From NCBI GenBank assembly GCA_030248065.1, contig JASAMV010006819.1:1-64000 (forward strand): DNA of 64,000 bases. Reading direction: 5' to 3'. The notes under the pieces are model-generated. The model saw only the letters and a list, made by a program, of their open reading frames with translations. It did no database searches and was not told where the DNA came from. The stretch's first letter is position 1, and every line of letters starts with the position of its first letter. The position numbers and the translations under genes are program-made. Source of the DNA: Rhynchonema sp. JSB1_4. Taxonomy: Eukaryota > Nematoda > Chromadorea > Monhysterida > Xyalidae. Of the stretch, positions 22,412 through 34,471 are shown piece by piece.

Positions 22412-23032
22412 CCACAGTATACATGTGCAAACTTTCAGCTTTTCGAAATGATCTCGTCTTATCATTTTCTGTCTGCAGCACTGCTGGCACACTGGAATGT
22501 ATCGATGGGTTCTGCAGGTGTGTCACGGAAGAAACAGCGGGCGAGATAGCTGGTCTCTAATTCTGACCCAATACAATCCGTTCGGTAAAATTTAGCCGTG
22601 TGACCTCTATGCGAACATTGTAGTGAACCGGGACCATTGAACACAACCCTACAACTTAGGGCCCACTGTTTTGTGCTCCGCAGAGTTACTGTATCATCGC
22701 TGTTTTTGGCCAACGCTGTTCTGCTATCCGTACCACTATAAATCTCCTATATGTTTGGGAACTATCGTTTTCGACCAAGATCTGTTTGGATCAGCTGTGT
22801 TTTTAACGGCAGATTGACTACTGGAGTGATATTTCTCCGAAAAGTGTTGGTTTGTCTGTCTCATGTGCTTCAAAAATATTCACTACTTCTATGGGTTCAC
22901 TATAGAGTCAGAATCGGAAACATTTTTGCTAACACAAATTCAAAAAAAATTGCCCACCACTTGCCTAAGGTGATAATATCGCAGTTTTGCTGCGTCTTCA
23001 AGCAACGGAATTGACATTACGATTAATTGTAG

Positions 23033-25143
23033 ATCTGCAATCCGACTGTGTCACCACACCACCGGCACCCGCCACCGGATCGTCTCATATTGATGGCGCC
23101 TGTTTCACGTACTACGAATCGCCCGTGGGAATCAATGTTGATGACGCACAGAATCTATGTCGACAGCAAGGATGGACCCTTGGCGTGCAGGGAAGATTGC
23201 CGATATTGCATAATGCAACGCTGATCAGTCAGCTGGTGGCCAATCTCGCGGTTAGGTGTTCATGTTTTTGTTTCGTTTATTGTCCGCACTCAGTAAGACA
23301 CGTGTACAAAAGATTGAATATAAGACGTGAATAAACGGAATATACGTTTCGAATCCCGAGCAAACACGATATTGAAGCGATCGGTTACTCTCTTTGTAGC
23401 AGTAGCTGAAAAATTCTATTTCTCGTAGTGCAAACCTTTCAAAGAGTCCACCCGCACAGAATACGAAATTCACCTTCATGCAACGGGTATGGTAATGAAA
23501 GTGAAGCTGCTGTCCATCTCAATTTCACTTGCACGAATTGAAACACATTTCCAGCTCCACAAACAAGTTGAACAAAAGAGCGAAATTATACAAACATGTT
23601 CGCTCGCTTTTCGCTCCAAGAGCGAATCGCTCTTCACTCTTTGAGCGATATTCAAAATTGACTTCGCTCGCTCTTCGCTATTTTGCTGGCGAAAAAAGTG
23701 CGAAATTTTAAGAGCGCACCCATCCCTACCAAAGTGCAATGCGCTGGGCACCAACTGAACTCGAGCCATTTACAGCCGACAAGCGGAGCCTGGCTGGGTG
23801 CGTACCAGTTCGATGAGAGCGGCGCGAACGACGCGAATTGGCACTGGAATCACGATCCAGTAGAATCGATCAACAACTCAATCAGTTTCGGTCCATGGCC
23901 GCTGGCTCATTCGTTGTGGGTCGGAGGCTATCCACGGTCGAATGTCAACCATCGATGCGCGTGGCTGGATCCTGTGTCATGGAGCCTGGCCAACTACGAT
24001 TGCTCCGTAAAAGCATTCACCGCGCTGCTTTGCGAACTGCGTTCGTTTAATGCTCCCAGCAGTCGTTTTGAATTCGTGTGTATGTGTGGATATTCCAACC
24101 GCCAGCTCGTGAGACGACTTTTTAAGCTTGCTTGGCCGATTCAAAAATGCTCCGTGTATTCACAAACAGAAGAAAGAGATTGGGCCGAGAGACATGATGA
24201 CAAGTTCTGTTGCTGGCTGGCTGCTGGCTGACCTCAATTTGTTGCATGCTTACGCGAACAGCAACGTTGTTCAACACACAAATGTTTTGGCGGGAGTCAA
24301 AAGGGAATTTACGCACCGAGGTGGAGAGCGTATTTTTAAAAAATACGTGCGTTTCTCTTTCTTCCATTTTCGAAATACGTGGAACCGGAAAATTATTGGA
24401 TCTGTAGAAGTGAACTTCAAAAAGAGTCGTCTCATGAGTTCGTGGGTAGACTATACCTGTACAAACTCGACAGTACGATTTGAGTTTTTTGGCTAGGGAT
24501 AGGTACATTTTTGCGTGGTTGGTGATACGTACAAAAACACGTCGACCTGTTGAGGAGGAAGTTCAGTGTTTCATGTGCTTATCAACCATCAGTTTTCTCT
24601 AAAAGTGTTTCAAATGATCGCAAACATGATCTATCAAATGTCCGTAGTTTTGCTAATCAACGCCTCCTATCCTGATCATAACGTTCCTCCAAACTATTTA
24701 GGTCACAATTGTTCGAATATCGCATGCCCAAATGTCGGAACATGTCTGGACAATGTCAGCAATGTGACGAATCGATTTTACACGTGCTGTTAGTTTTTTC
24801 TAAATAGTTTTCGTGCGTATGTAACACCACCGTAGATGTTTCAAACGCTATCGCCTTGCGCTGTCAGACAGTCCGTGCGACGCTCCACCGCCGGCTGGCT
24901 CGTGCCCGCATGGCAACAACGAAAGTGCGTGATCTTTGATGATGATGATACTCCTGTTTGTGACAGGGTAAAAAGCACTTAATGCAATTTTCGTTCCAGA
25001 TCTGTCCAAATTCCAATCCTCGGCCAATCTCCGCAACCAGTCATCCAGTAACGCCATGCTGTACAATCTGACCGACATCAGCGAAATCGAGTGCTTGGAA
25101 CAGTGCCATGCCGAATGTCAATGTCTGGCATTGACATACAACC
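23033..25143 (+). CDS. C-type lectin / EGF-like / PAN-type secreted protein (partial gene model)
   Basis: Five internal exons chain in phase: 23033-23250, 23776-24040, 24702-24783, 24836-24924 and 25000-25143. The first two encode a C-type lectin domain with the four framework cysteines (DGACFTYY, NLCRQQG, RCAWLD, LLCEL) and a WLGAYQ motif. The carbohydrate-binding EPN or QPD triplet is not visible, so sugar binding is doubtful. Exons three and four give an EGF-like module (NCSNIACPNVGTC, then SDSPCDAP). Exon five has ECLEQCHAECQCLALTY, typical of a PAN/apple half-domain. The signal-peptide exon and the 3' exons were not found; donors at 24041 (GTTCGT) and 24784 (GTGCTG) are weak. Likely extracellular, in adhesion or defence. 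Confidence 0.72.
23568..23722. repeat. GAGCGAA / TTCGCTC inverted array in the lectin intron
   Basis: Short units GAGCGAA and its complement TTCGCTC alternate at least six times, giving many small hairpins. The style resembles the subterminal arrays of the hAT MITEs, but I could not find matching ends or a target duplication. Confidence 0.6.
24090..24455. repeat. Foldback repeat inside the lectin gene
   Basis: CTCGTGAGACGAC near 24103-24117 faces GTCGTCTCATGAG near 24428-24440. The interior (TGGCCGATTCAAAAATGC, GGGCCGAGAGACATGATGAC, ACGCACCGAGGTGG) recurs in inverted orientation at 26130-26461. Confidence 0.7.
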
Positions 25144-25559
25144 GTGAATCACTTACGATTATCAGTCTTTTGGATGGAAGCTCATAGTCTCTTGTTAATT
25201 ATCGTTAATCTACCGACGCAGGTAATACGAGGGTTTGTGTGTTGCATTGGGTGGAAGCCACTGAGGAATGTCTGCAACCTGTGCCAACGACTGACGCAAT
25301 CATCTACGGACTGCTTTGAAAATTTCGAAAAAATACGTGATCTCATATTTAAACCTGTTGCCTACATACAGTATGTGTACGTATACCATCTACTGTATTT
25401 TTGTTTTTCATGCTTGTCCGACCTGGAACTTCAGAGCAATGATTTCTTCACGTTTATTCCTTTTCTAAAGACCATAATCAGCATTTTCATGTGTTGTTCA
25501 AGGCTTTTCATAGTTTGTTGCTTTCGCGTTTTCCTGGCGTAACTGTGTTCGTGTCGACT

Positions 25560-25812
25560 TGCGACCACCAAACAATGTTCCTGAGAGGTCTCGAACCACC
25601 GACCTCCCAACCGGTCAGGCGCTCTATCCAACTGAGCTACAGGAACGAGCTCAGTGGCCGCACTAACCACATCATAAACCGAACGATACGCAGCGCACAC
25701 GCACAATTCTCTCCTCGTATAACGTTACGCTGCAGGGACAATGCCACATAAGCACAGCGCATAGTATTCTCGGGCTCGTAATACGCGGTGTGTGTCTATT
25801 CGCCAGACCACA
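25560..25812 (-). repeat. tRNA-derived SINE-like element (copy 1)
   Basis: Read on the minus strand, 25646-25576 has a 7-bp acceptor helix (GTTCCTG/CAGGAAC), an A box TAGCTCAGTTGGATAGAGC and a B box GGTTCGAGACC. The anticodon region is too short and does not form a proper arm, so it is not a working tRNA. The body shares the ending TGTCTATTCGCCAGACCACA with the copies at 27171-27432 and 34472-34733. Confidence 0.7.
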
Positions 25813-26129
25813 TTCGGACGAGCTTCGTTTCTATGGGATACGTTCCATCTGTCCAACGGCAACTGTTATCCGTTTCTATCATCATGCCGTTGTTGAGCAT
25901 CACTTTCCAAATCTAATCGCTTTGTGTTGTGTGTGGTAACATTTTTTACCATTTGGTTATCTGTATGCCACCGGGGCTTCAATATAAGTGAGTTTAGCAA
26001 TTATAAACCCTTCATGTGATCATGTTCACTCAAATTTTGCGGCACAGAATCTTTTATGTCATCTTGTGTCACGCCCACGCACAGAAATATAAAGCAGTTG
26101 CACAATACGCGATCTGATTGACTTTACCT

Positions 26130-26461
26130 ATAGTCCAGCCACAAACTCATGAGACACTAAAACAGACCCAACCCCTCCCCCTCGGAAATGAAAGAAGAGA
26201 AACGCATGTATTTTTTAAAAACACGCCCCCCACCTCGGTGCAAAACCCCCTTTCCCCCCCAAAAACATTTGTGTGTTGAACGACGTTGCTGTTCGCGTAC
26301 GCACGCAACAAGTTGAGGTCAGCTAGCTAGAACTTGTCATCATGTCTCTCGGCCCAATCTCTTTCTTTTGTTTGCGAAAACCCGTGTAGCCGGCGCATTT
26401 TTGAATCTGGCCAAGCAAGCTTTAAAAAGAGTCGTCTCATGAGCACGTGGCTGGACTATAC
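26130..26461. repeat. Inverted copy of the 24090-24455 foldback repeat
   Basis: It starts TATAGTCCAGCCAC and ends GTGGCTGGACTATA, so it is palindromic at its ends. Its interior is the reverse complement of the repeat in the lectin gene, including CCCAATCTCTTTCTTTTG and CACCTCGGTGCAAA. Confidence 0.7.
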
Positions 26462-27170
26462 TTCACTAAATCACCGACTCCTGAACGATAAACCGACATG
26501 CAACGTTTATTTGAAATGCATGCGCTTCTTCAAAGTACAGGGTGACACAAAAAGCTCGGAAACCGTGTTTGGAGGCCAGCTTTTGGCCATGGCTTTACAC
26601 GAATATTTTTAGAATTACATCCGAAAGCACAAGCGATCTAGCTTTTGTGTTGAAGTTTGGTGCCGTGAAGTGCTTTGACGAACGAGCCAAGCAAAGTTTG
26701 GTGAAGTGTGTCTGTGCGCAGGCTGTTTTTTTGCAGTCGTCGTGTGTAGAATGCCAATTTGGCGCTGATCTGCTTCAAGGGTGCGCAGCTTTTTCGTTAA
26801 TGTACTGTATTTAACCGGCGCACCAAATTTTAACACCAAAAACTACGTACGTACAGTAAGTATATGAGCCAGGTTAAGAATGCTATCGCGGAAGTTATCT
26901 CCATGTGCAACCGCGGACGGCCAAGATCTAGCCCCCGGGTTTCTGTAGTTTATGTGTCACTCTGTACATGTACAGCACCGGGAATACATAAAATTGTAAT
27001 GTAAAGGCAGCATCACCAGCGATCAATGAATCCAACCGCATTCCGTAGCCATAAAAATGTATAGAGTGTGGGCCAAAACCCAAGGCATCAAACAAAGCAA
27101 ACCAATACATGAAGCAATACGATTTCCGTGATGTATGTACATATGTATGTGTAGCTCTAATAAGAGAAAC

Positions 27171-27432
27171 TGTGATCCTGAACCGCCACACCAAACGTAT
27201 GCTCCCGGAAAGACTCGAACCTCCGACCTCCCAGCCACCAGGCCTGGACAGCCAGTTGCTCTACCAACTGAGCTACGGGAACGCGGTCTGGCTGCGGTGT
27301 TCAGAATCACTCATAAACACAACGCACGCACGCTCAATACACAGTGCACCGCAGCACACACACATAATACCGGTCCGTTCGTTATACGCCTCGACGCGTA
27401 TGGGTGTGTGTCTATTCGCCAGACCACAAAAC
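27171..27432 (-). repeat. tRNA-derived SINE-like element (copy 2)
   Basis: Minus-strand 27282-27200 shows acceptor GTTCCCG, A box TAGCTCAGTTGGTAGAGC and B box GGTTCGAGTC. About 38 bases separate the D arm from the T loop, longer than in a normal tRNA. It is nearly identical to copy 3 over its whole length. It starts after GAAAC and ends CCACAAAAC, as copy 3 does. Confidence 0.78.
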
Positions 27433-27693
27433 AAAACGATGAAGCTGTAAAATGAATTCTTCAGAACCATACAATTTGTCTACCACATACATACATAACA
27501 ATTGCATATTAAAGTAACATTGTCCAGGCACTGAATGAACAAAATTTGAAACCGAATCAAATTTTATAGGCATGTACGAGCTTTTCAATACATGTACTGC
27601 TATTGATGTGCGCACGATGTGAAATCCATGAAACTGCCCCATAACACTCAAGGGATGTCAACTCATGCCTGACAAGGAAAACCAAATTTAGCT

Positions 27694-28491
27694 TCATCTC
27701 TGAGAACCGTTGCCTTTCAGCAGCAACTCTTCGCATTGTTTGGCTCTGTTCACCTGTAACGTGCATTTTTTTCTCCCCATCTCATGTGTCTCTTCTTCCA
27801 ACGCATCGCTCCAATACTTGATCCGCTCCTGTGCGTACTCCAGTGGTGTGCCTATGCCCAACCGCATCTCTGCGCCTGTGTCAGCGCCGTGTCTCACCAG
27901 ATACTCAATCAATGTTGGTGATGGACATCCAACCCCCCAGTGCAATGCTGTGCATCCAAGACCCGCGGAAGCATTGATATTCTCCCCTCGTTGCAACCAT
28001 TCACAAAGGTTGTTCAGTCGCGACATTGGATAGTGTTCAATGCCGTTGTGGAACGAATCTATGCAATCACATCGCGCGTGTGCTACTGCCGCGAAGAGGA
28101 ACGGTGTCAACGTCAATACATTGGCATCATAATAGCCCTTCACCAATCGCTCGGTGATCTCATAGTTTCCATTCGCGAGTTCAGTGAGACGATAAAGATC
28201 AATGCGATAATTCTTGACTGGATTCGTATCGTATTCGAGCCATTGATTGACGCGATGCAAGTCGCCCGACTTGATGGCGCTCTCAAGACAGACGCAAGGT
28301 GTGATTGAGCACTCGCACGGGGGCTTGGCAGTTGTACCCTGGCTTGTTGTGGCTCCAGCATTGGATGCCGACCCGGGATCAGGCGGGGGCGTTTGGATGA
28401 CAGCTGCAATTGGGGTGCTTTGCCTTTTGGTCATCCCTCTTTTACTTATTGCTGGTCCACTATAGGGTTGATCAGGATAAGTCCAGCACAC
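27694..28491 (-). CDS. Ankyrin-repeat protein, 265 residues (copy 1)
   Basis: A single open frame with a cysteine-rich, Pro/Thr-rich N-terminus (KPPCECSITPCVCLE) is followed by degenerate ankyrin units and one clear repeat (GCTALHWGVG, then LIEYLVRHGADTG). Ankyrin repeats are protein-binding scaffolds; the partner is unknown. A second copy at 62241-63044 is about 90% identical and equally open. The homology extends outside the frame to about 27541-28535. No intron is visible. The ATG could be internal if an upstream exon, perhaps 31214-31374, is joined to it. Confidence 0.72.
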   Translation of the reverse strand: MCWTYPDQPYSGPAISKRGMTKRQSTPIAAVIQTPPPDPGSASNAGATTSQGTTAKPPCECSITPCVCLESAIKSGDLHRVNQWLEYDTNPVKNYRIDLYRLTELANGNYEITERLVKGYYDANVLTLTPFLFAAVAHARCDCIDSFHNGIEHYPMSRLNNLCEWLQRGENINASAGLGCTALHWGVGCPSPTLIEYLVRHGADTGAEMRLGIGTPLEYAQERIKYWSDALEEETHEMGRKKCTLQVNRAKQCEELLLKGNGSQR

Positions 28492-28539
28492 ATTTACGGA
28501 ACATTACGTACGTGTGTATGTATGGTATCGGAGCTAGCA

Positions 28540-30357
28540 TGGTAATGCTAAGCGACATATGGTTCATTCCCTATAGTGCGCTTTCTGAAAATTTTGATCG
28601 TGCGCTATTTCAACAATACTCAACCGAATGAGCTCAAACTTGCACACAATGTATATACCGTGCCCCAAAATGGCCACACAAAATTTCATCCCGCTGCGTG
28701 CCCACACGCGCAATCGCGGGCAAGATACAGTTGTCATTTTTGTAAAAACGTTCTTTCCCTTTTTTTTTTCCACAAAAGAGTAGTCAGGGCCCAGACGTTA
28801 CTGAACACCAGAAATGTTAATATCGCATATAGGGTTTTCGCACACGAGAAACACGATGGTGCTATCGCCGACTTCGTAACTCCACGACTGAGACCGGTTC
28901 CAGACCATGACCACGACTTTTTGTATGTAAAGTGTGCTTCCCGAAGTAAAATTTCGCCGAAAAGTTGGGTTACCAGAACTATTAAAGTTGTTTATGTGGT
29001 TTTCGTACTCGAGAAACACGGTGGTGCTATCGCCGAGTTCGTAACTTTTAGTATGAACGGTTCCAGACCATGACTTTTTGTACAGAATGTGTGGTTCTAA
29101 AGCCAAAATCAGCGGTTATATGTGTTTTTAATTTTTGTTACGTCAAAAATATATTAATTCCAATACGTTAAATGTTTTTCAGCTCAAAAAGAGCCATAAT
29201 GGACGCTCAGACACACACAATAATGCATTAGTGCACGCTACGTAGTTGCCTGATTCATAAAGCGCACAATGTATTAAACACAACACACAGCCAGCCAGCC
29301 AGCACACACACACAGGCAGGCAGGCAGCCAGCACACACACACACAGGCAGCAAGCACAACAGGCAATGCAGCAATGCACGCGTAGTTACATATGTAGTAA
29401 AGATTGTGAAGGAGATTGGCGAAGCGATGTCCGAGCGGTATAACGCGCAGCATTGAAGATGAAAGGCCGCGGGTTCAAACATTCACGCGCGCAGCCAACT
29501 TTGTTGTATTTTTATTAACTTTTAATGAATTCTGCGTAACATTTTTTCAGTTTTTTCGTGTTTTTATTTGAGATTAATTATTAAGCACGGGTGCGGTTCG
29601 CAGTTTATGCGCTGTGATGTCATTCATGATAAAATACCGACAAGATTTCAACTTCTTAATTAAAATAGCTGTTGCTCTCTAACATTCGAAGCTTTTTCCG
29701 CATTTATAATTTGACTTTCGTGGGAAAGTTAAATAGTAGTTTTTACGTAACATTGAATCCAAGATCAGATGCGGCGGCCAACACCAAAGCAATCTGGAGA
29801 CTGATGTTTGACACTTATTTCATTGCTGAAGCTGAAGGGACAGGTTGCATGGAAGTTCATTGCACAGCTTTGCTTGGTACTAAACCAACAAGTGCCATTC
29901 TCTGAGACGATGCGCAATCAGTGCGCTATAATTGATGGTACCTAGGGTGTCAAATACATACCTGGCGGTAAATTAAAAAAAATAAATAACTTGACAAGTT
30001 ACCATGCTCCTCAAAAACATAGACATGCTCGTGGGGCACTGCGTTAGTTTTGTTTCAGTGGTGGGTGAAGACGCAGACACAAGCGTGTCTCCATTGTTAG
30101 AACCCCATAGTGAAATCGAAACACAAAATTGGCCTTATGTCACGATAACCACCGATTCATATATCCTGCCAAAAAGTACAGCATCCTTAAACTAACCCCC
30201 ACACCTCATTGCGCTCATGTGCGTTGATTACTTGAGAAAAGTCTGACGGTCGACATTTTCTTAGTTAGAACCATTGCTTGCCGGAACTGAAAACTTTCTG
30301 TGCCTGATTTATCCGGGTTCTCTGTTTGACGCTTGCGCGATATAAAAGAACGACACA
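28540..30357. other. Gene-free stretch with microsatellite and pol III-like box
   Basis: A CAGCCAGC/ACAC microsatellite lies at about 29283-29363. At 29425-29492, GTCCGAGCGGTATAACGC and GCGGGTTCAAAC resemble A and B boxes of a tRNA-Ser/Leu-type SINE head. Two diverged direct copies of a block with ACACGATGGTGCTATCGCCG occur near 28850 and 29018. A 77-codon frame at 29672-29905 could be an exon but was not recognised. Confidence 0.4.
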
Positions 30358-30911
30358 AGAAAGAAAAATGCCCCAAGGGGCATAAAAGAAATATGGTTCC
30401 CTGGCTGACTGGCATAAAAGAACGATACTAGCTTGCACCACTTTGCTGATGTTTCATTAGGCACTGGAATAAACGTAAGTGTGTTCTGAGCTGTTTGATA
30501 CCGAACAGTAGACATTGAACCATATTCCCGGCGCGAACTCTTTTGAACCAACACCCAGCCGATATCGAAACTTTCGTGCCGGCAAACCCAGGCAACTGTT
30601 TCTTCTTTTCAACCTCACGACGGTAACTGTGCAGTCTTCGGTTGCGCACGATGGTTTAACAAAGAGAGGAGTAAAGAGAATATTGCAATCTTTCAATATC
30701 TCCGTGCCCTGTGTCTCTGGTGGCAAGACAGCACGCGCCGGGAATATGGTTCAATGTCTACTGTTCGGTATCAAACAGCTCAGAACACACTTACGTTTAT
30801 TCCAGTGCCTAATGAAACATCAGCAAAGTGGTGCAAGCTAGTATCGTTCTTTTATGCCAGTCAGCCAGGGAACCATATTTCTTTTATGCCCCTTAGGGCA
30901 TTTTTCTTCTG
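30358..30911. mobile_element. Foldback element with a unique 200-bp centre
   Basis: The left arm 30358-30535 and right arm 30738-30911 are near-perfect complements (AAAAATGCCCC to AACCATATTCCCGG). ATGTTTCA occurs in each arm (30449-30456; complement 30813-30820). The centre is not palindromic and is open on the minus strand through TEILKDCNILFTPLF, suggesting either captured sequence or a relic core. Confidence 0.8.
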
Positions 30912-31160
30912 AATGCAACATGCGAGAGCTGCAAAGTGCAGCAATACTTTCCACAAAAAAACCTAGCATGCTCACGAGATCGAAAAAAAAGAGAAACAAT
31001 AAAAAACCTAAAGAACCCAAAACACAGAAAACAAAAAACAAGAAAAAAAGAAATACAGGTAAAAAAAAAAAAAAAAGAAAACAAGAAACAAAGAAAAAAA
31101 AAAAAAAATTTAAAATATTACAAAAGCTACCACGAAATCACAAAACAAGTAATAATAAAC
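30912..31160. repeat. Duplicated block followed by an A-rich purine tract
   Basis: 30918-30985 (GCTGCAAAGTGCAGCAATA) matches 63097-63180 and belongs to the segmental duplication. From about 30980 to 31135 the strand is nearly all A with G, a simple purine tract with no gene. Confidence 0.6.
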
Positions 31161-31213
31161 TAACCAACACCCAAAACACAACAAAAAACTCTAAAAAACC
31201 AATCTTCAACCAC

Positions 31214-31374
31214 CCCATTGGCCTCTTGAGCCATCACTCGCCGTGGCTCTGGGTCTTGTTGTCGGATGAAGGGCGTTTTCGGGCGGGCGAAAAAGTCATC
31301 AATCAGTTTGACCAATTCACTATCCGTATTACTCTCGCTGTGCGGCAACCGAACAGGCCGGGGAGTTGGCGGTG
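31214..31374 (-). CDS. Orphan exon shared by the segmental duplication (copy 1)
   Basis: The exon is bounded by TTGGCAG and a GT donor and encodes PRPVRLPHSESNTDSELVKL, then IDDFFARPKTPFIRQQDPEP and RRVMAQEAN. The same frame with substitutions lies at 63881-64000, which supports it being coding. I do not recognise the family. It lies upstream, on the same strand, of the ankyrin frame in both copies and may belong to that gene. Confidence 0.5.
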
Positions 31375-32273
31375 CTGCCAACGGAGAAAAAAACCAGAAA
31401 ATGCTTAGTAGAAAATAAATCTGGCAGCCATCTTCAATTGCAGTGTGTCTGCACTTTTTTGAGCGAAACTCACCAGTCACATTGTACTTCAGATATATAG
31501 TCGAACTTCATTCCTGAGCTTGAGCATTTTGCACGTAACAGATGTTTGACCAATTGTTTTCTGTCGGCTTTGCTCGTCACGCCAACGCAAACACGGGTGT
31601 GAAACCGACTGAAAACAGCTGGGTGGTACATATCTTGTTGTTAGGAAGCAGGAAAGGCCCTGCCAACTGACTGCACGCAAAGTCCCGCATCAACTTTTTT
31701 ACACGCATGCACGAACACGCTTCATCCGCGCCGCGGATAGATTCTGAGTTTGTCGTTTTTTATTAGGCCCGCATATTTCGTGTTGGTGGAGTACGTCGGT
31801 CCACTAATTTCGATCAGCGCGATTATTTTTCAATGGATGCAACGAAAAAAATTTCTCGCTGGTGTCGAAATTATACCTCGAAATTATTGCACCTGCTATA
31901 TAGCGCAAAATACAGTGAGTACGTATATGTATCTCAAAAATTGACAAACCCCGTCAGTCAAAACTTGATGTAGCACAAAGTGATGGTTCAAAGCACAACA
32001 CAACTTTTCTTGGGACATTGGGGCCAGAGAATGAGGTCATACTGCTCATCACGTTAATAAAAAAAAATTTTATTCGAACATCGTTTTACAAAAATTATTT
32101 TTAATTAAATTTTTTTATTCCAGCCAAAATCTGCCCAACACGATAAAAAATGAGCGCTCAAGTACAAATTAGGGGTATTTTTGTTACATAATGTGTTCTA
32201 AGTGCATATAAAGCACAGGTGATACAAAAACCATGCTATCCAATGGTCGATAAGTACCAACCATACTCAGGTA
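31375..32273. other. Unassigned, possible exon near 31769
   Basis: After a TTATTAG acceptor at about 31762-31768, a frame reads RPAYFVLVEYVGPLISISAI, then IFQWMQRKK, a plausible membrane segment, but nothing joins to it. The A/T-rich repeat that pairs with 42620-42805 begins at about 32043. Confidence 0.25.
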
Positions 32274-32547
32274 TTGGTTGCACAATGACTTTATAAGAAT
32301 TGGTCAAATTTTTTTCCTAAATCGTAAAGAGGAAAAGTGACGGGGCAGTGACGTTGCGTTGCGCGATCGCACACAAAACATGCAGTCAGCAAGAGGTGTC
32401 AGATCCGCAGCAACATGGGTGCTGTGCTGGATTATTATCAGGTGAAAATGTTTTGTGAGAATCACAAATAGCACAGTGGCTAAGAGTGACTGAACCTGAA
32501 AATCAGGATTGATATGATGAATTCTTATATAGTCATTGTGCGGCCAT
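32274..32547. mobile_element. TA-flanked palindromic MITE (TTGGTCGCACAATGAC family), copy 1
   Basis: The termini are TTGGTTGCACAATGAC and GTCATTGTGCGGCCAT with TA on each side (32272-32273, 32548-32549). The diverged inverted copy of the surrounding repeat near 42570 reads CAGGTACACACCCGTAC without the insert, so the insertion site and TA duplication are confirmed. TA targets point to the Tc1/mariner superfamily. Confidence 0.88.
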
Positions 32548-33353
32548 TACACACCCGTACCCTGCCCCAGGTGGTGCGGGTGGGTGATGGTATGGCGTTC
32601 TGATATTCGGGATGGGAATTTTGGGTGAAATTATTGCGTCTAGGTACACGACCAATGCAAATAAGTTGCACATAGTGTGAAATTAGAGTGAATACAAAAT
32701 AGAATCACTCCTTTCGGGTCTGGGGCATGGATAAATAAATGCCCACTCAGTCACATGTACGTGTGTAGTCATATGAGAAACCCTGTTAGTGTGCGCACTA
32801 TGTCTATATCAGGGTTGTTTCAAAAAAGTGGTTAATTAAAAAATGTTTAAAAAAAATTTTTTTTTGAAACTCAGATTTTGCTTTTTTTAATAAAAAAAGT
32901 TGCCCAAAATGGGCTGAAATGTCCAAAAATGGCCTTTTTCGAGACAAAAAATTGGCACTTTTTTTTGTGGACGGGACAATTTTTCCAAAATCGCGCCTGC
33001 GGCTCCCTGTATTGTCCCCAAATCCGTACAGGGATGCGCGGGGCTGGTCATTTATGGTGATGTGACACCGATAATGTACTACTGCATGCTGCTACACATG
33101 TATAGGCAATCAGCCAGCGCATGACACTCGCATACACAGGCTGCATGCTACATTACTGCCATTAATGAATGCATCTATTCTCTGCAGTTATCCGTTGAAA
33201 CATCCCCAAATTCTTCAACAGTGCAGAAAAGTGTTATGGCAAGTAGCAAATGAAAATCGGATAAATTAAAAAGTGGTCATCAAAGAATGACATTCGCCCA
33301 AAGTGTACATTTTGTTTAGAAAATGGCGTGTGCTGCTGCATGCACTGTGTGCA

Positions 33354-34125
33354 GGGTTGGATTAAAAAATTTTTTATTATCGAACTTTTTTTTAAAATAA
33401 AAACTTTTTAAAATTTTTTTTTTAAAAATCACTTTTTTTTATTCCTGACCCCCAAAAAATTGGTTTCTAGAAAAATGAAATTTCTGAAATCATGTTACTT
33501 AGGTATGTTTTGAGGGACACTAAAGAGAACTTCTCCACTGACTTGCATGTTTATGTCGATCACCTGCGATCTAGCCCATTTGGTCACAACTTTGAGAACC
33601 CGCCCGAAGGTAACTCTGTGGGCATATATGACAAAGGGAAGACCAACCTTCTGTTTGTGAATTTGGGGATAAATTTGAAGAGAGATAAAGAGTTACACCA
33701 CACTCATGTTGTGTGACAAAAGCAACAAATGACAAATCCACACAACTGCAAATAGGCGAGCAACGTGGAGTCTGTCGATAGCTTACGTCGATAGCTCAAT
33801 AACTGCACAGTATACGGTATGGGGTGTCCTATATTATACGTGCAGCGATTGTTGGGATGTCTAGGAACTGTATGAGTCCATTACAACGCCATTTTAAACT
33901 GAAATATAAGCGCCGCAGGCGATTTTTTGAGAACGATGAGCAATAAAACGCATGAAAACATACATTTTTACCTTAAAAAAGTGAGAAAATAACGAAAAAA
34001 GGGGAAAAACAATAAAAAAAGTGGACTTACTTTTTAAAATTTTAAAATAAAAAAAGTGGCCAACTTTTTTTTTTTAAAAAATTTTTTTTTACAAAAGATT
34101 TTTTACTTTTTTTTAATCCAAATGT
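33354..34125 (+). mobile_element. A/T-ended element (CAGGGTTGGATTAAAA family) nested in the hAT copy
   Basis: It begins CAGGGTTGGATTAAAAAA and ends TTTTTTTTAATCCAA; the last bases of the right end look lost. A 75-codon frame at 33492-33716 includes KTNLLFVNLGINLKRDKE, also present at 41700-41850 on the other strand, so it is a shared element-encoded relic. GAAATATAAGCGCCGCAGGC is shared with 58569-58588. Confidence 0.6.
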
Positions 34126-34471
34126 GTGTATAAAAAGTGCCATGAGCCGATGGATTGCCCATACATATATGTCCACGTATGGTGCAAAACCGGGCGCGCA
34201 AAGTCGATCTGACACGCAAGATTTGGGCTGTAATCGACATTTTGATGGTCGTATATCAGATATTTGGCATTAGATGCATTAAAATACGTTGTACAGCATA
34301 CTACAATATATTAGAGAATAACAATACATCGTTAGTGAACATCAACCTCACACTGGTCGGAGACCATAGAATCTGCACAATACTATCGGGTGTCACCGCA
34401 CAGTTGGGTCTCAGGCGAAAATTTTTCAATTTTTGAAAAATAGGTTGTATCGATTTCATTTATCCTGAAAC

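Noticed and set aside
27710..28465. Plus-strand frames of 70-120 codons opposite the ankyrin gene
   Set aside because: They are antisense shadows of the ankyrin reading frame, and the same shadows appear opposite the second copy.
29672..30195. Short plus-strand frames at 29672-29905 and 30004-30195
   Set aside because: No recognisable domain, no phase-compatible neighbours, and the length is within chance.
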